A DNA stretch of 64,000 nucleotides from Flectobacillus sp. BAB-3569 (GCF_002270355.1 NZ_NJFZ01000003.1:377511-441510), one strand, 5' to 3'. Positions 17,402 to 27,738 are shown, counted from the first letter of the stretch. Notes: generated from the sequence alone by a model not told the origin. Translations and numbers: made by a program.

Positions 17402-17890
17402 CTAATACTTTACTTGAATACCGTGATAATATTCTTGGGCTTGGTAATCTTTGCGAAGAGGGTGTCCGTCCCAATCTTCTGGCAATAGGATTCTTCGTAA
17501 ATCTGGATGTCCCTCAAAACGAATACCCACTAGGTCAAAGGCCTCGCGCTCGTGCCAATCGGCAGTACGCCAGATATGACTCAAGGTTGGTACACTTGGT
17601 GCAGGTTCATCTTTGGCATTGCGTGGAACAATTACCTTAAGCATCATTTTGTGCTCGTATGGAATGGAGTACAAATTATAAATTACTTCCATCGTCGCTT
17701 TTTCGACGCCATTATCCAAAGCTGTAATGCACGACAACATATCGAAGTAACAGTTTTCATTTTCGAATAAAAACTGTGCTACTACGGCAATTTTATCGGT
17801 AGAAATATGGAGACACTGATGGTCTTTTCCTAGAATGATATCTGAACCCAATTCAGAAGCAATCAGGTTATTGATTTGTTCGAAAGTCAT
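17402..17890 (-). CDS. nuoC: NADH-quinone oxidoreductase subunit C
   Basis: This is a peripheral-arm subunit of respiratory complex I (30 kDa type). The 162-residue protein carries the family block [29 protein letters not shown] in two overlapping parts: REAFDLVGI and [18 protein letters not shown]. It starts 31 bases after nuoB ends, so the two form one transcription unit. The usual next gene, nuoD, is absent; the ATPase/nuclease module follows instead. The C-terminus ends soon after the conserved block, giving a short but normal stand-alone NuoC rather than a NuoCD fusion. Confidence 0.92.
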   Translation of the reverse strand: MTFEQINNLIASELGSDIILGKDHQCLHISTDKIAVVAQFLFENENCYFDMLSCITALDNGVEKATMEVIYNLYSIPYEHKMMLKVIVPRNAKDEPAPSVPTLSHIWRTADWHEREAFDLVGIRFEGHPDLRRILLPEDWDGHPLRKDYQAQEYYHGIQVKY

Positions 17891-17920
17891 GTTTGAAGGC
17901 GCTAAATAGTGGGCTATTGA

Positions 17921-18472
17921 TTAAGCAGAAGCAAACGCTGGTTTTTGGTTACGAGCCTCTTCCTGTTCCATATCCAAAATAGCTTTAGGAGCTACAATGG
18001 TTTCTTGGCGGATTTTTTCTTGTAATTTCAAAAAACCACCAATCAAGGCTTCTGGACGAGGAGGACAGCCTGGCACATATACATCCACAGGAATAATGCG
18101 GTCGACACCTTTTACGACATGATAACCATGTTCCCAATATGGACCACCACAGTTAGAGCAACTACCCATCGAAATCACATAGCGAGGTTCTGGCATTTGT
18201 TCGTACAAACGACGAATACGGTCGGCCATTTTGAAGGTAACAGTACCCGCTACAATCATCACATCTGATTGGCGCGGCGAAGGGCGTGGAAATACCCCAA
18301 AGCGGTCGAGGTCATAACCTGATGCCATGGTTTGCATCATTTCGATAGCACAACAGGCCAAACCAAAGCCCATTGGCCACAACGAACTCAAACGTGCCCA
18401 ATTGAGCAAGTCTTCAACTTGACTAAGTACAATATTATCTTCTTCGAATTGCTGGTCGAGTAATCCCTTCAT
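17921..18472 (-). CDS. nuoB: NADH-quinone oxidoreductase subunit B
   Basis: The subunit holding iron-sulfur cluster N2, which passes electrons to quinone in complex I. The 183 residues contain the four expected ligands: tandem Cys40-Cys41 in [10 protein letters not shown], Cys105 in [10 protein letters not shown], and Cys136 in [12 protein letters not shown]. The C-terminal extension is Ala/Gln-rich and variable in the family. nuoA is not upstream, where only repeats are found. The nuoB-nuoC pair is therefore separated from the rest of the nuo genes in this window. Confidence 0.95.
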   Translation of the reverse strand: MKGLLDQQFEEDNIVLSQVEDLLNWARLSSLWPMGFGLACCAIEMMQTMASGYDLDRFGVFPRPSPRQSDVMIVAGTVTFKMADRIRRLYEQMPEPRYVISMGSCSNCGGPYWEHGYHVVKGVDRIIPVDVYVPGCPPRPEALIGGFLKLQEKIRQETIVAPKAILDMEQEEARNQKPAFASA

Positions 18473-18564
18473 ATCTGAAAATGTTAGATTGAGGTATGTG
18501 ATTGATGTTAAGGAATCCCAATGCTAAATCAACAGCACAATATCGTTTTTGATTCCCTAGCCTG

Positions 18565-18572
18565 CAAAGATA
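18565..18572 (-). promoter_or_regulatory. Bacteroidota -7 box for nuoB-nuoC
   Basis: The minus strand reads TATCTTTG (TAnnTTTG), about 93 bases before the nuoB ATG. The -33 match is weak. Confidence 0.4.
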
Positions 18573-18597
18573 CAAACCCCTCTGCAATTATGATGAA

Positions 18598-18770
18598 GGA
18601 AGGGGAAAAAAGGCATAAAGGAACAGGCACAAAGGCACAAAGTGGAGAAGTAAGTTGGGGTGCTTTGTTTGAAGGGAGTTTAATTTATGAGTGAACAGGC
18701 ACAAAGGCACAAAGTGATTATCATCTTGTATAGTAAAACACTCTGTGCCTTTATGCCTGTTCCCTTTGAA
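18598..18770. repeat. GGCACAAAGG repeat cluster, partly inverted
   Basis: Direct copies of ACAGGCACAAAGGCACAAAG lie near 18623 and 18693. An inverted copy (CTGTGCCTTTATGCCTGTTC) lies at 18739-18760. The region between nuoB and the large T9SS gene has no credible coding frame. The inverted arms could form a hairpin at the 3' end of the T9SS gene. Confidence 0.55.
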
Positions 18771-18781
18771 ACTCAAAAAAA

Positions 18782-21205
18782 CTACTTCACCACCGTCACA
18801 TATCCTGTTAGTGCAGGGAGGTTTACGTTGGGTTTGATGACGTAGTAATAGGTACCTGTAGGAATACGCTGTCCCTCTTGGATACCGTCAAACGGCTGAG
18901 AATAGCCCTTGGAGTAGAATATTTCATTGCCCCATCGGTTATAAATTTTTACTTCGATATTGGGATATTCATCGATACCATCCAATTCCCAAGTATCATT
19001 TATTCTGTCGCCATTGGGGGTAAAAGAATTAGGAATGTCGATTTTGGGATACACAAAAACATTGATTTTATCACTAGCCTTACATCTACTAGTATTGGCT
19101 ACAACTTCAAGGGTATATTCTTGATGCGAAATGGGTGCTGCTGTAGGGGAAAAGTCGGTTGGATTTAGTAAACCAGTTGTAGGCGACCAAGTAAAACTAT
19201 ATCCTGAACCTTGACTACCCACTACGGGAATTTGTACTTGTTGTCCTCTAAAAATCGTGATATCTTCCCCTAACTGAACTCTGGGAACTCTATCCACGAC
19301 AGCATTGCTAGTCGCAGAATTTTTACAGCCATCAGCTGAGGTGTATTCATATACAATTGGCCACACACCCGAACCCGCTTTGGATGGGTCAAATACGGAG
19401 CCTGTCATTCCTTTTCCAGAAAATACCCCAGCATTGGAGCTAACAGGAGTGACATAAATACTCAAATCTGTTGAAAGATTCTTGGCTTCGCAAAATGAAG
19501 GAATGGGGGCGAAGGTAACCGTTGGCTTAGGATATACTCTAATTACAACCTCAGGAGCATTCTTTTTACAACCTTTATCGGAGGTAGCCTGCAACTGATA
19601 ATTTCCTGATTGAGTTATATTGATAGTCTGATCAGAGCTAAAATTAGCACCATCTTTTTGCCATAACCACGTTGTTCCCGTATTCACGTCGGCTTTGAGG
19701 GTTACAACTTCGCCTTCGCAGACCTCAGTTTTGTTTGAAATATTTTGCACGCTCACCTGTGGCAATGGATTTACAGCGATATTGACTGAGGCATCAAATG
19801 TACAAAATGGACTAGCTTTCTGGGTAATCACCAATCTGTAAACGCCTGAGCGGTCGTAGGCTGCTTCTCTATTACTAGTAAGTGTAAAATTGTCTAATGT
19901 CCAGTCATAGGAAAAATCTGCTGGATTGGCTCCAGAAATACTTGGGGTAATGGTGCCAGGAGCTATGTCTTCACATATGGTTGTACCTAATGAAGGCGCT
20001 AAAGACAGTCCAACACCTCCAGCGCCAATAACTCTGGTTAACAATGAGGTTTCTGTAGGCTTACATGTAGCAGTAGGATCCTTGATTTCAACCCTATAAT
20101 CGCCTGTAACATCGTCGTTGATGCGAAGTTTGTTGGTAGTAGCACCTGATAGAGGGTTACCATTATAATACCATTGGTAGGTAGCGTTGGGATTGGCCTG
20201 TGTTTCAAGTACACGGTAACTCCTCTGACAAAGGGTTATGGTGTTTGTATGAGCTGTATTGGCACTTCCTTCAATATAAATTCTAGGTTTTTCTACTTCT
20301 TTACAGTCTTTTACTAAAACATCATACTCTACTTGAGCTTGGCTTATGATGTTTCCTCCGATTTTCTGAGTAGCCATAATTTTCATGGCATATAATCCTT
20401 CTTTGTTGGGCTGAAACTGTACCGTTCCTGCATTGGATAATACAATAGGAATGCTTGATGCAATGGGCGAACTAGTTGAATATCCTGACAGCCACGTCAC
20501 TTCTTTGGGAGACGCCAACTGAGGTAATACTAAGGGCGAGCTTGGTGAACTTAAGCCTTTGTAGAGTGGTTCAAATGAATATTCTGTGCTTGTGCCGTTG
20601 GAGTTAATCACAGGTAGATTAACAAAGTTGACTTGGTTTAAGCAGTAAAAACTTCCTTGTGCTTCTTGAAATACAGGGGTTTGAGTAATGGCATTGGTGA
20701 AGAAAAGATACAGTATTAGGCTTGTACTACTAGGATTAGCAATATTGACTAACTGACTACTTCTACAACAACGCTCCACAATGACATAATACCCGTCAGG
20801 GGCTGAAAGTTGAGTAAAGTCGAGTGTGATATTTTTGCCTAGCACTAAGTCTTTTGACTTTAGAGTACCAATATTACAATTGTTGGGATAGTTCAGGTCT
20901 ATACTGGTAGAAGACCCTCCTGTAAAGTCAATTACCCCAGAAGCATCAATATTCGTAGTAACATCTACATTATCTCTTTTTCGAAAAACCTTAGCTCTTA
21001 AATCTTTAGTGAGTGCACCAGATGCCAAATCTGCCTGATTGGTGGCGTTATGTAAAGAGATATATAAATGAACGGTAAGTTGAAATTGATTGGTAGTTCC
21101 CGAAACTTTTGAAAGCTGCAAATACCCTCCAACAAAAGGGTCTTGAGCAAACAAAGGTTGCACGGTTGTTATACAAAGTAGGATGATTAATAAACGTAAC
21201 CTCAT
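18782..21205 (-). CDS. Secreted Ig-repeat protein with gliding-type (T9SS type B) C-terminal domain
   Basis: An 807-residue surface or extracellular protein. A signal peptide (MRLRLLIILLCITT, ending near FAQ) precedes an N-terminal domain with the striking VERCCRSS motif. Several Ig/PKD-like modules follow, then a CHU_C/T9SS type B domain starting SFTPNGDRINDTW and containing NRWGNEIF. Type IX secretion would export it and anchor or release it at the surface. A TTG two codons upstream is in frame, but ATG 21205 gives the better signal peptide. It is a paralogue of the next gene upstream (21532-24015). Molecular function is unknown; adhesion is plausible. Confidence 0.85.
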   Translation of the reverse strand: MRLRLLIILLCITTVQPLFAQDPFVGGYLQLSKVSGTTNQFQLTVHLYISLHNATNQADLASGALTKDLRAKVFRKRDNVDVTTNIDASGVIDFTGGSSTSIDLNYPNNCNIGTLKSKDLVLGKNITLDFTQLSAPDGYYVIVERCCRSSQLVNIANPSSTSLILYLFFTNAITQTPVFQEAQGSFYCLNQVNFVNLPVINSNGTSTEYSFEPLYKGLSSPSSPLVLPQLASPKEVTWLSGYSTSSPIASSIPIVLSNAGTVQFQPNKEGLYAMKIMATQKIGGNIISQAQVEYDVLVKDCKEVEKPRIYIEGSANTAHTNTITLCQRSYRVLETQANPNATYQWYYNGNPLSGATTNKLRINDDVTGDYRVEIKDPTATCKPTETSLLTRVIGAGGVGLSLAPSLGTTICEDIAPGTITPSISGANPADFSYDWTLDNFTLTSNREAAYDRSGVYRLVITQKASPFCTFDASVNIAVNPLPQVSVQNISNKTEVCEGEVVTLKADVNTGTTWLWQKDGANFSSDQTINITQSGNYQLQATSDKGCKKNAPEVVIRVYPKPTVTFAPIPSFCEAKNLSTDLSIYVTPVSSNAGVFSGKGMTGSVFDPSKAGSGVWPIVYEYTSADGCKNSATSNAVVDRVPRVQLGEDITIFRGQQVQIPVVGSQGSGYSFTWSPTTGLLNPTDFSPTAAPISHQEYTLEVVANTSRCKASDKINVFVYPKIDIPNSFTPNGDRINDTWELDGIDEYPNIEVKIYNRWGNEIFYSKGYSQPFDGIQEGQRIPTGTYYYVIKPNVNLPALTGYVTVVK

Positions 21206-21419
21206 TAGCAATTTGGTTTATTATAAGTATTAGGACGTTATTGGTTAATAGGGTATCTGTTATTGGAAAATGCCTTTATCCCATAAAATACTAATAATTA
21301 ACTCAGACCTTTCACTTAATTGTTTAAAGCAAGAATCTTTCTTATTACTCGTGACTCTAAATTAATGAATAAATCATGTTTGACATCTTTTGAGATACTA
21401 TCTATTTAGTAAACGCAAA

Positions 21420-21489
21420 AAGTGTATTCAATTGGATAAAAGGTGTTTGTAAAAATACATAAAAACCTTCTATCTTATTGAATACACTT
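21420..21489 (-). terminator. Terminator of the upstream T9SS gene
   Basis: A 13-bp perfect outer stem (AAGTGTATTCAAT with ATTGAATACACTT) encloses a nearly paired inner stem (GATAAAAGGT with ACCTTCTATC). On the minus strand a short T run follows. It lies just after the stop of the 21532-24015 gene. The rest of 21206-21531 shows nothing else. Confidence 0.7.
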
Positions 21490-21531
21490 CTTTTCTTTGA
21501 AAACTCTATGGTTGTTCTTTGCTGAAAACAG

Positions 21532-24015
21532 TTACTTTATTACGGTCAAATACCCCGTTAGCGTAGGCCAATCTTTACGGATTTCGATGACATAGTAATA
21601 GGTTGATGATTTAACTTCCTTGTCATCAATAAGTCCTTTGAAAGGATTACTTGCGTAGTCATTGGTGGTAAAGACTTCGTTGCCCCAACGATTAAATAGT
21701 TTGACGGAGGCGTTGGGAAATGAGGTAGTGATGTCTGACAAATCCCAAAAATCATTGATGCCATCTTCGTTTGGAGTGAAAGTATTCACGATTTTTCCAC
21801 TGACAAAAACTTTTACGATTTTTTCATCGGCACATTGAGTGGCATTGTCGGTTACCTTCAAGGCATAATTAGTGGATTGGCTGGGCGTTGCTACTGTTAC
21901 TGGCGTATTTACCTCACTCAGTCCTGTTGCTGGTGACCACAGTAAAGTATAATCTGCAAGGTTGGTACTGGTTGCCAAACTGCTAGTTAAAGTCGTAGAT
22001 TCACCCGCTTGAATCGCAACATCAGGACTTAGTGTAAATACTGGTGCTGCACCAATCTTGAGCGTGGCTGTAGCCTTGGATTGACAGCCTGCATTGGCAC
22101 CAAATGTGTAAGTAATATCATACGAACCAGCTCCGTAGGTAGTAGGATTAATGGTTGTACTGGTCAATGTCGTTCCCCGTGAATCTTTAAAAACTCCGCC
22201 TGCGTCGTATGGATTAACAAATTTTGTTAAATCAATCGTTGCAGTAGTTGGCAAACAAATAGGGTCTAAACTAAAAGTAACTGGAGTTGAGGCCGTTCCT
22301 GTGACAGTGATATCGCTTGTTTTGGTACAACCTGATACTGTTGAGACCTTTAATTGAAAAGTATTTGTTCCTAAATCTCTTACTTTGATAGAATTACTTT
22401 TTTCGTTTGGCATAATGGCATTGTTCTTACTCCAAACGTAATCAAAGTCTGAGCTATTGAGAGCACTTATTACAAAATCATCCGAATCACAGTAATCAGT
22501 CAAACCGCTACTAGTAGTTAGTGTGGCGTTTGGCTGAGTAGGATAGTCAATGGTTTTTTTCAAAATATAGGTACAGTTATTTGCGCCAGTAGCTGCATTT
22601 CTCAATGTGACAGTATATTCAATTTTTTGAGCCTGAGTAGGAAGTGGGAATTCATCTACTGCAAAATTGGTAATATCATATTGAATACCATTAAACGTTT
22701 TTGTTTGTTTTACACCATCGATATACCATGTATAAAGAAAATCAGTTTCTTGAAAAGTAGAACCAGGAGGGTTTTCTTTCACATTTAAGAGAAACTTTGT
22801 GCAAGCATCACGATACACATGACTTAAGTATAAATCCAGCCCAGGTCTTTCTGTCAAGGTTACATTTGAAGAGGCCTTAGGAAGTCCACAACCATTTTTG
22901 GCTGATACCAAAACGGTATAGGTTCCTGCGCCTTCAGCTTTTACTTTGGATTCCGTCGCACCAGCGATGTTTAAGCCATCTTTTTGCCATTGATAGGTAT
23001 AATTGCTATTGGCGGTAGTCGACAAGTCGATATAGCCATTTTTACAAACGGTTCCTGTACTAATAGGACTTCCAGAAGCATCACTAATCACGGGCGTGGC
23101 AGATACCGCTGCAGAACAGTCTATTACTTTTAAGACAAAATCTCTACGAGTTTTGCCAATCGTTACACCATTCCTTTTTTCTGTAACTTCCACACAAAAC
23201 AAATACGTGCCCACTGTACTGGCTGTGACCGATAATATACCCGAAGCATTGACACTCAGCGCAGGACTCCCCGGGATTTGAGCGGTAGCACTGCTTCCGC
23301 CTGCCCAGCTTACCGTTGCATAACTGCCCGAACCCGTTGGGGGTGGGTTACTATTTGAGCTTGTCGAAGAACCTTTGTAGGGTGTCACCAAGGCGTAAGA
23401 TAGTTGGTCGTTGTCACGATCGCTTGCTCCAAAATCATAGCTAAATGCTTGTCCTTTACAAATATAGGCGCCTATAATAGCATGAAATTCGGGAGAGGAA
23501 TTATAGAACTCATTACCAGACTGCTTAAGCGCAGGAAACTCCAAGTAAAACAAAGCTCCCGTTGAGGTCGGACTGCTAATATTAGTTACGTTGGCTCTGC
23601 AGCATTTTTCAACAACAACATAGTATCCTCCAGCATCTGCATAGTCGGCAGAAGACACCACGAAATCGCTTTCGTAGTCTACTTGCAAAATGCCAAGTTG
23701 TTGACTATTAGCACAATCTTGATTGTTGAAGGGGACATCTTTCCCTGTGAGCGATGAAGCTTTGAGCGTGAGCGAAGCCTTGAGTGCGTTATTACTTTTC
23801 TGAAAAATACCTACCTTAAGATTATCATCACTGCTAGTTGGCGCGCCACCAGATTTGTCATAATACACATGAAGTAATAGACGAAATTTTCCATTTGTAG
23901 TGCTACTTCTGCTGATTAGTTCTAAATTACCACCCAGCACCGAAGCTGCGTGTACATAATTCGAGATAATCATACATAAACAAAAGCTTAAACACCTGAA
24001 AATGTGCTTGGTCAT
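21532..24015 (-). CDS. Secreted Ig-repeat protein with gliding-type (T9SS type B) C-terminal domain, paralogue
   Basis: An 827-residue paralogue of the neighbouring gene. The signal peptide (MTKHIFRCLSFCLCMIISNY, then VHA) leads into the same N-terminal domain, here with VEKCCRAN. A segment with TFGANAGC and Ig-like modules follows, and the C-terminal CHU_C domain has TFTPNEDGINDFW and NRWGNEVF. I moved the start from the first in-frame ATG at 24060 to 24015, where the signal peptide begins. The tandem arrangement points to local duplication and divergence. It is probably exported by type IX secretion; function unknown. Confidence 0.85.
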   Translation of the reverse strand: MTKHIFRCLSFCLCMIISNYVHAASVLGGNLELISRSSTTNGKFRLLLHVYYDKSGGAPTSSDDNLKVGIFQKSNNALKASLTLKASSLTGKDVPFNNQDCANSQQLGILQVDYESDFVVSSADYADAGGYYVVVEKCCRANVTNISSPTSTGALFYLEFPALKQSGNEFYNSSPEFHAIIGAYICKGQAFSYDFGASDRDNDQLSYALVTPYKGSSTSSNSNPPPTGSGSYATVSWAGGSSATAQIPGSPALSVNASGILSVTASTVGTYLFCVEVTEKRNGVTIGKTRRDFVLKVIDCSAAVSATPVISDASGSPISTGTVCKNGYIDLSTTANSNYTYQWQKDGLNIAGATESKVKAEGAGTYTVLVSAKNGCGLPKASSNVTLTERPGLDLYLSHVYRDACTKFLLNVKENPPGSTFQETDFLYTWYIDGVKQTKTFNGIQYDITNFAVDEFPLPTQAQKIEYTVTLRNAATGANNCTYILKKTIDYPTQPNATLTTSSGLTDYCDSDDFVISALNSSDFDYVWSKNNAIMPNEKSNSIKVRDLGTNTFQLKVSTVSGCTKTSDITVTGTASTPVTFSLDPICLPTTATIDLTKFVNPYDAGGVFKDSRGTTLTSTTINPTTYGAGSYDITYTFGANAGCQSKATATLKIGAAPVFTLSPDVAIQAGESTTLTSSLATSTNLADYTLLWSPATGLSEVNTPVTVATPSQSTNYALKVTDNATQCADEKIVKVFVSGKIVNTFTPNEDGINDFWDLSDITTSFPNASVKLFNRWGNEVFTTNDYASNPFKGLIDDKEVKSSTYYYVIEIRKDWPTLTGYLTVIK

Positions 24016-24553
24016 TTGAAATAAGGGCTTATAGTGTTGTGTTACATTAAGCGGATTCACTAAAGCTGGCGGGCCTTAAGTAATTTCTAGCAATAATTGT
24101 GCTAGAACAACTCATTCATACTTGTTGACGATAGAAACTATAAAGCAATAGAGGATAAAAGGGTAGATGGGGGAGTGGGGTAATTACCACAAAACTCTTA
24201 AATTATGGCGTAAATAAGCAAATGAATGTTTTTACAAAAGTAATATATACAATAAAAGAAATATAGCTCAAAGGTTTTGATATTACGATTTTGTAAATGG
24301 TTAATAATCAGTTATAAAATGGTATTTATAACCTTTTGAGATAGTTACTTGTTAAAAACTAATCATAATAAATATACAAAATATTTAGGAAGATAAAAAG
24401 GGCTCAATGGTTGTTTAACATGAAAGATATGTGAGAAGAAGTTAAATTTGTAAATATTTTACATCGCATTTACCTGAGACCCAATTGACGAAAGTGCAAA
24501 GCGTAAAATAAAGACTTTTCGCTCCTGAGCCTTTGTCACTTAAAAATAACAAC
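24016..24553. other. AT-rich divergent intergenic region
   Basis: About 540 bases between the T9SS gene (minus) and recG (plus). I see only a small perfect hairpin (GTTATAAA/TTTATAAC, 24311-24332) and no good TAnnTTTG box. Both genes must be promoted from here. Confidence 0.4.
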
Positions 24554-26650
24554 ATGCAAAACGATTTTTTTGAAACTAGAATTGAGTTACTCCGAAATGT
24601 TGGTCCACAGCGAGGACAATTGCTCAATACAGAGTTGCAGATTTTTACTTTTGGGGATTTGATTCAGTACTATCCATTTCGATATGAAGATCGAACGCAG
24701 TTTCATCACATATCCGAATTGACAGAGGACATGGAATATGCCCAAATCAAAGGTCGTTTGCGCACGCTTGAGAAGGTAGGAGAGGGTTTCAAACAAAGAT
24801 TGACTGGGACTTTTACCGACGGTACAGGGTCAATGGAATTGACTTGGTTTCAGGGAATTACTTGGCTTGAAAAGCACCTTCGTATGGGAGCTGAATATGT
24901 ACTTTTTGGGAAGCCATCCTTTTTTCAGGGACGTCCACAAATGCAACATCCTGAACTGGAATTGCTGAATGGTACAAACGAAAAAGGAGGCTATTACCAA
25001 CCCGTTTATAGTGTTACCGAAAAACTTCGTAAAAAGTATATCGAGTCCAAACAGATTGCGATGATGCAAAGGGCTTTATTAGAAAAAGCCTATCCACTGA
25101 TTCGAGAAAACTTACCTACATTTTTGCTGCAAAAATATCGTTTGGTTGCCAAACGAGACGCCATTTATAATATTCACCTGCCACACTCTGACCAATGGCT
25201 TCATCAGGCTCGTCGACGCTTGAAGTTTGAAGAATTATTTTATAATCAATTACGTCTTATCAAACAAAAAGTGCTACGCCGAGTTGATTATGAAGGTCAG
25301 ATATTTAAAAGTGCAGCTTTACTAAAAACTTTTTACGATGAGTATCTTCCCTTTCCGTTGACAAATGCACAAAAGCGAGTAATTAAAGAAATCTTCGCAG
25401 ATATGCGCATGGGACGACAAATGAATCGCTTGTTGCAAGGTGATGTAGGTTCGGGAAAAACCATCGTGGCTTTTATCTGTATGTTGCTGGCAATCGACAA
25501 CGGTGCGCAGGCTTGTTTGATGGCGCCTACCGAAATTTTGGCTGACCAACATTATCAAGGTCTAAAAGAGTTTGCCGAACTGTTAGGTATCAGAATCGAA
25601 AAACTCACAGGGTCGACCAAGAAAAAAGCTCGTGCTTTGATTCATGAAGGGCTCTTGGATGGTTCGGTGAAAATCATTGTTGGAACGCACGCTTTACTTG
25701 AAGATATTGTGCAATTCCAAAATTTAGGACTTTGTGTAATTGATGAGCAACATCGATTTGGCGTAGCACAGCGGGCTAAACTTTGGGAAAAAAACAAATA
25801 TATGCACCCGCATATCTTGGTCATGACGGCCACACCGATTCCAAGAACCTTGGCAATGACACTTTATGGGGATTTGGATGTTTCGGTGATAGATGAATTG
25901 CCTAAAGGTCGCAAGCCTATCAAAACCGTTCACCGTTACGACTCTCATCGTCTCAATGTTTTCGGTTTTATGCGTGATGAAATCCAGAAAGGGCGACAGG
26001 TTTATGTGGTTTATCCTTTGATTGAAGAATCCGAAAAGTTGGATTATAAAGACTTGATGGATGGCTATGAAAGCATAGTAAGAGCATTTCCAGAATATCA
26101 GGTAAGTATCGTGCACGGAAAAATGAAGCCTGCCGATAAGGATTTTGAAATGCAAAGATTCGTAAAGGCCGAAACTCAAATTATGGTTGCCACGACGGTG
26201 ATTGAGGTAGGAGTAAACGTTCCCAATGCTTCAGTAATGGTGATTGAAAGTGCCGAAAAATTTGGTTTGGCACAGTTACATCAGCTTAGAGGAAGGGTAG
26301 GGCGTGGTGCCGAACAAAGTTTTTGTATTCTGATGACCGATTTCAAACTGTCAAAAGATAGTCGTACACGTATCGAAACAATGGTACGCACCACCGACGG
26401 TTTCGAAATAGCTGATGTAGACTTACAGTTGCGAGGACCTGGGGATATTTCGGGTACACAGCAAAGTGGTATTATCGATTTGCAAATTGCAGACTTGGCG
26501 AAAGATGGCGAAATACTGAAAGTAGCAAGAGAATGTGCTCAAGCCATTTTAGAGGCCGATCCCAATTTGAGTGCAGAAGAACATGCCATGATTCGTGAGC
26601 AAATAGACTCGCTAAAAACGAACCAAAGTAACTGGTCGAGAATTAGTTAA
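24554..26650 (+). CDS. recG: ATP-dependent DNA helicase RecG
   Basis: RecG reverses stalled replication forks and branch-migrates Holliday junctions. The 698-residue protein has an N-terminal OB-fold wedge domain (about 60-160). The helicase core follows with Walker A GDVGSGKT, the DEAD-box-type box VIDEQH, motif III TATPIPRT and motif VI QLRGRVGRG. The length is normal for RecG. An in-frame TTG lies 21 bases upstream, but ATG 24554 is the better start. It stands alone as a transcription unit, ending before a MITE-like element. Confidence 0.96.
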   Translation: MQNDFFETRIELLRNVGPQRGQLLNTELQIFTFGDLIQYYPFRYEDRTQFHHISELTEDMEYAQIKGRLRTLEKVGEGFKQRLTGTFTDGTGSMELTWFQGITWLEKHLRMGAEYVLFGKPSFFQGRPQMQHPELELLNGTNEKGGYYQPVYSVTEKLRKKYIESKQIAMMQRALLEKAYPLIRENLPTFLLQKYRLVAKRDAIYNIHLPHSDQWLHQARRRLKFEELFYNQLRLIKQKVLRRVDYEGQIFKSAALLKTFYDEYLPFPLTNAQKRVIKEIFADMRMGRQMNRLLQGDVGSGKTIVAFICMLLAIDNGAQACLMAPTEILADQHYQGLKEFAELLGIRIEKLTGSTKKKARALIHEGLLDGSVKIIVGTHALLEDIVQFQNLGLCVIDEQHRFGVAQRAKLWEKNKYMHPHILVMTATPIPRTLAMTLYGDLDVSVIDELPKGRKPIKTVHRYDSHRLNVFGFMRDEIQKGRQVYVVYPLIEESEKLDYKDLMDGYESIVRAFPEYQVSIVHGKMKPADKDFEMQRFVKAETQIMVATTVIEVGVNVPNASVMVIESAEKFGLAQLHQLRGRVGRGAEQSFCILMTDFKLSKDSRTRIETMVRTTDGFEIADVDLQLRGPGDISGTQQSGIIDLQIADLAKDGEILKVARECAQAILEADPNLSAEEHAMIREQIDSLKTNQSNWSRIS

Positions 26651-26734
26651 ATTTAGAATGAACGCGGAAAATTGTATAAGAGTTTAGATAAAGTTGCTAT
26701 ATTTGACTATACCAATCTAAATAAATACCTTTCT

Positions 26735-26902
26735 CGTAAGTTAATGGACAAAATAAAATTAACTTTACCCGCAATAGGCATTAAGCTATATGCTATAGGC
26801 AAAAAATATTTTTAACAAAATCATAAATACAATTTTTGCCTAATGCCTACGGCTTATTGCCTAGAGCGTATTAATGCAATTTTATTTTGCACTAATACTT
26901 AA
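26735..26902. mobile_element. MITE-like element, copy B
   Basis: Left end GTAAGTTAATGGACAAAATA; right end ATTTTATTTTGCACTAATAC then TTAA. These are imperfect inverted copies of the family terminus. The core differs from copies A, C, E and G. It has AGGCATTAAGCTATATGC facing TTGCCTAATGCCTACGGC, and so forms its own hairpin. No gene. Confidence 0.6.
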
Positions 26903-26958
26903 TTATATAGGAAAATCTAAAAACAGCAATCCCAAATCTACGATTGTAAAAGTTAGTT

Positions 26959-27738
26959 ATGAATAATTCAATTAGTAAAATCCAAGAAGCAATAGCCCCT
27001 TTGAGAGAGGCATTGACCGATCACTCAGTATATCATCAAATCAATCAAATCGAACATTTGCAGCTTTTTATGCAAGACCATATTTTTGCAGTATGGGATT
27101 TTATGTCGATTCTCAAGGCTCTTCAACGTAACCTTACTTGTGTCGAAGTACCTTGGGTTCCTGTAGGTAGCGCCGAAACCCGTTATTTGATTAATGAAAT
27201 TGTCAATGGCGAAGAAAGTGATGTTGACGAAGCTGGTGTGCGTATGAGCCATTTTGAGTTGTATCTGGATGCTATGAGACAATCAGGTGCAGACTTATCG
27301 CAAATCGAACAGTTTTTGGCTTTATTATCACAAAAAACGAGTGTTTCAGAAGCATTGGATATTGTAGGAGTGAGCCAAAGTGTAAAAGATTTTGTCAACT
27401 TTACATTTGAAGTAATTGCTACCAACCAGCCACATATCCAAGCCGCAGTATTTACATTTGGTCGTGAAGATTTGATTCCAGATATGTTTATTGCCATGGT
27501 GAAAGACCTACACGCCGAAATGCCAGAGCGTATTGCCAAGTTTAGATATTACCTTGAGCGTCATATCGAAGTAGACGGCGATCACCATAGTCATTTGGCG
27601 ATTCAGATGGTAACAGAACTTTGCGGAACAGACGAAACAAAATGGCATGAGGCGCTGACCTATTCAGAGAGAGCTTTACAGATGCGTAAAGTACTTTGGG
27701 ACGGCGTAGAAGCTAAAGTGCAAGCAGTTGAGGTATAG
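26959..27738 (+). CDS. DUF3050 family protein (heme-oxygenase-like fold)
   Basis: A 259-residue helical protein matching the DUF3050 family by its opening (HLQLFMQDHIFAVWDFMS) and its length. The histidine/acid pattern, with DHIFAVWDFM early and ERHIEVDGDHHSHLA late, is what is seen in heme-oxygenase-like iron oxidases. A metal-dependent oxygenase activity is therefore plausible but not shown. No signal peptide, so it is cytoplasmic. It is a single-gene unit with a strong terminator behind it. Confidence 0.8.
   Translation: MNNSISKIQEAIAPLREALTDHSVYHQINQIEHLQLFMQDHIFAVWDFMSILKALQRNLTCVEVPWVPVGSAETRYLINEIVNGEESDVDEAGVRMSHFELYLDAMRQSGADLSQIEQFLALLSQKTSVSEALDIVGVSQSVKDFVNFTFEVIATNQPHIQAAVFTFGREDLIPDMFIAMVKDLHAEMPERIAKFRYYLERHIEVDGDHHSHLAIQMVTELCGTDETKWHEALTYSERALQMRKVLWDGVEAKVQAVEV

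Noticed and set aside
18588..18776. 62-residue minus-strand open frame after nuoB
   Set aside because: Consists of GGCACAAAGG-type repeats.
25724..26179. 151-residue minus-strand open frame in recG
   Set aside because: Antisense shadow of the helicase core; no homology recognised.
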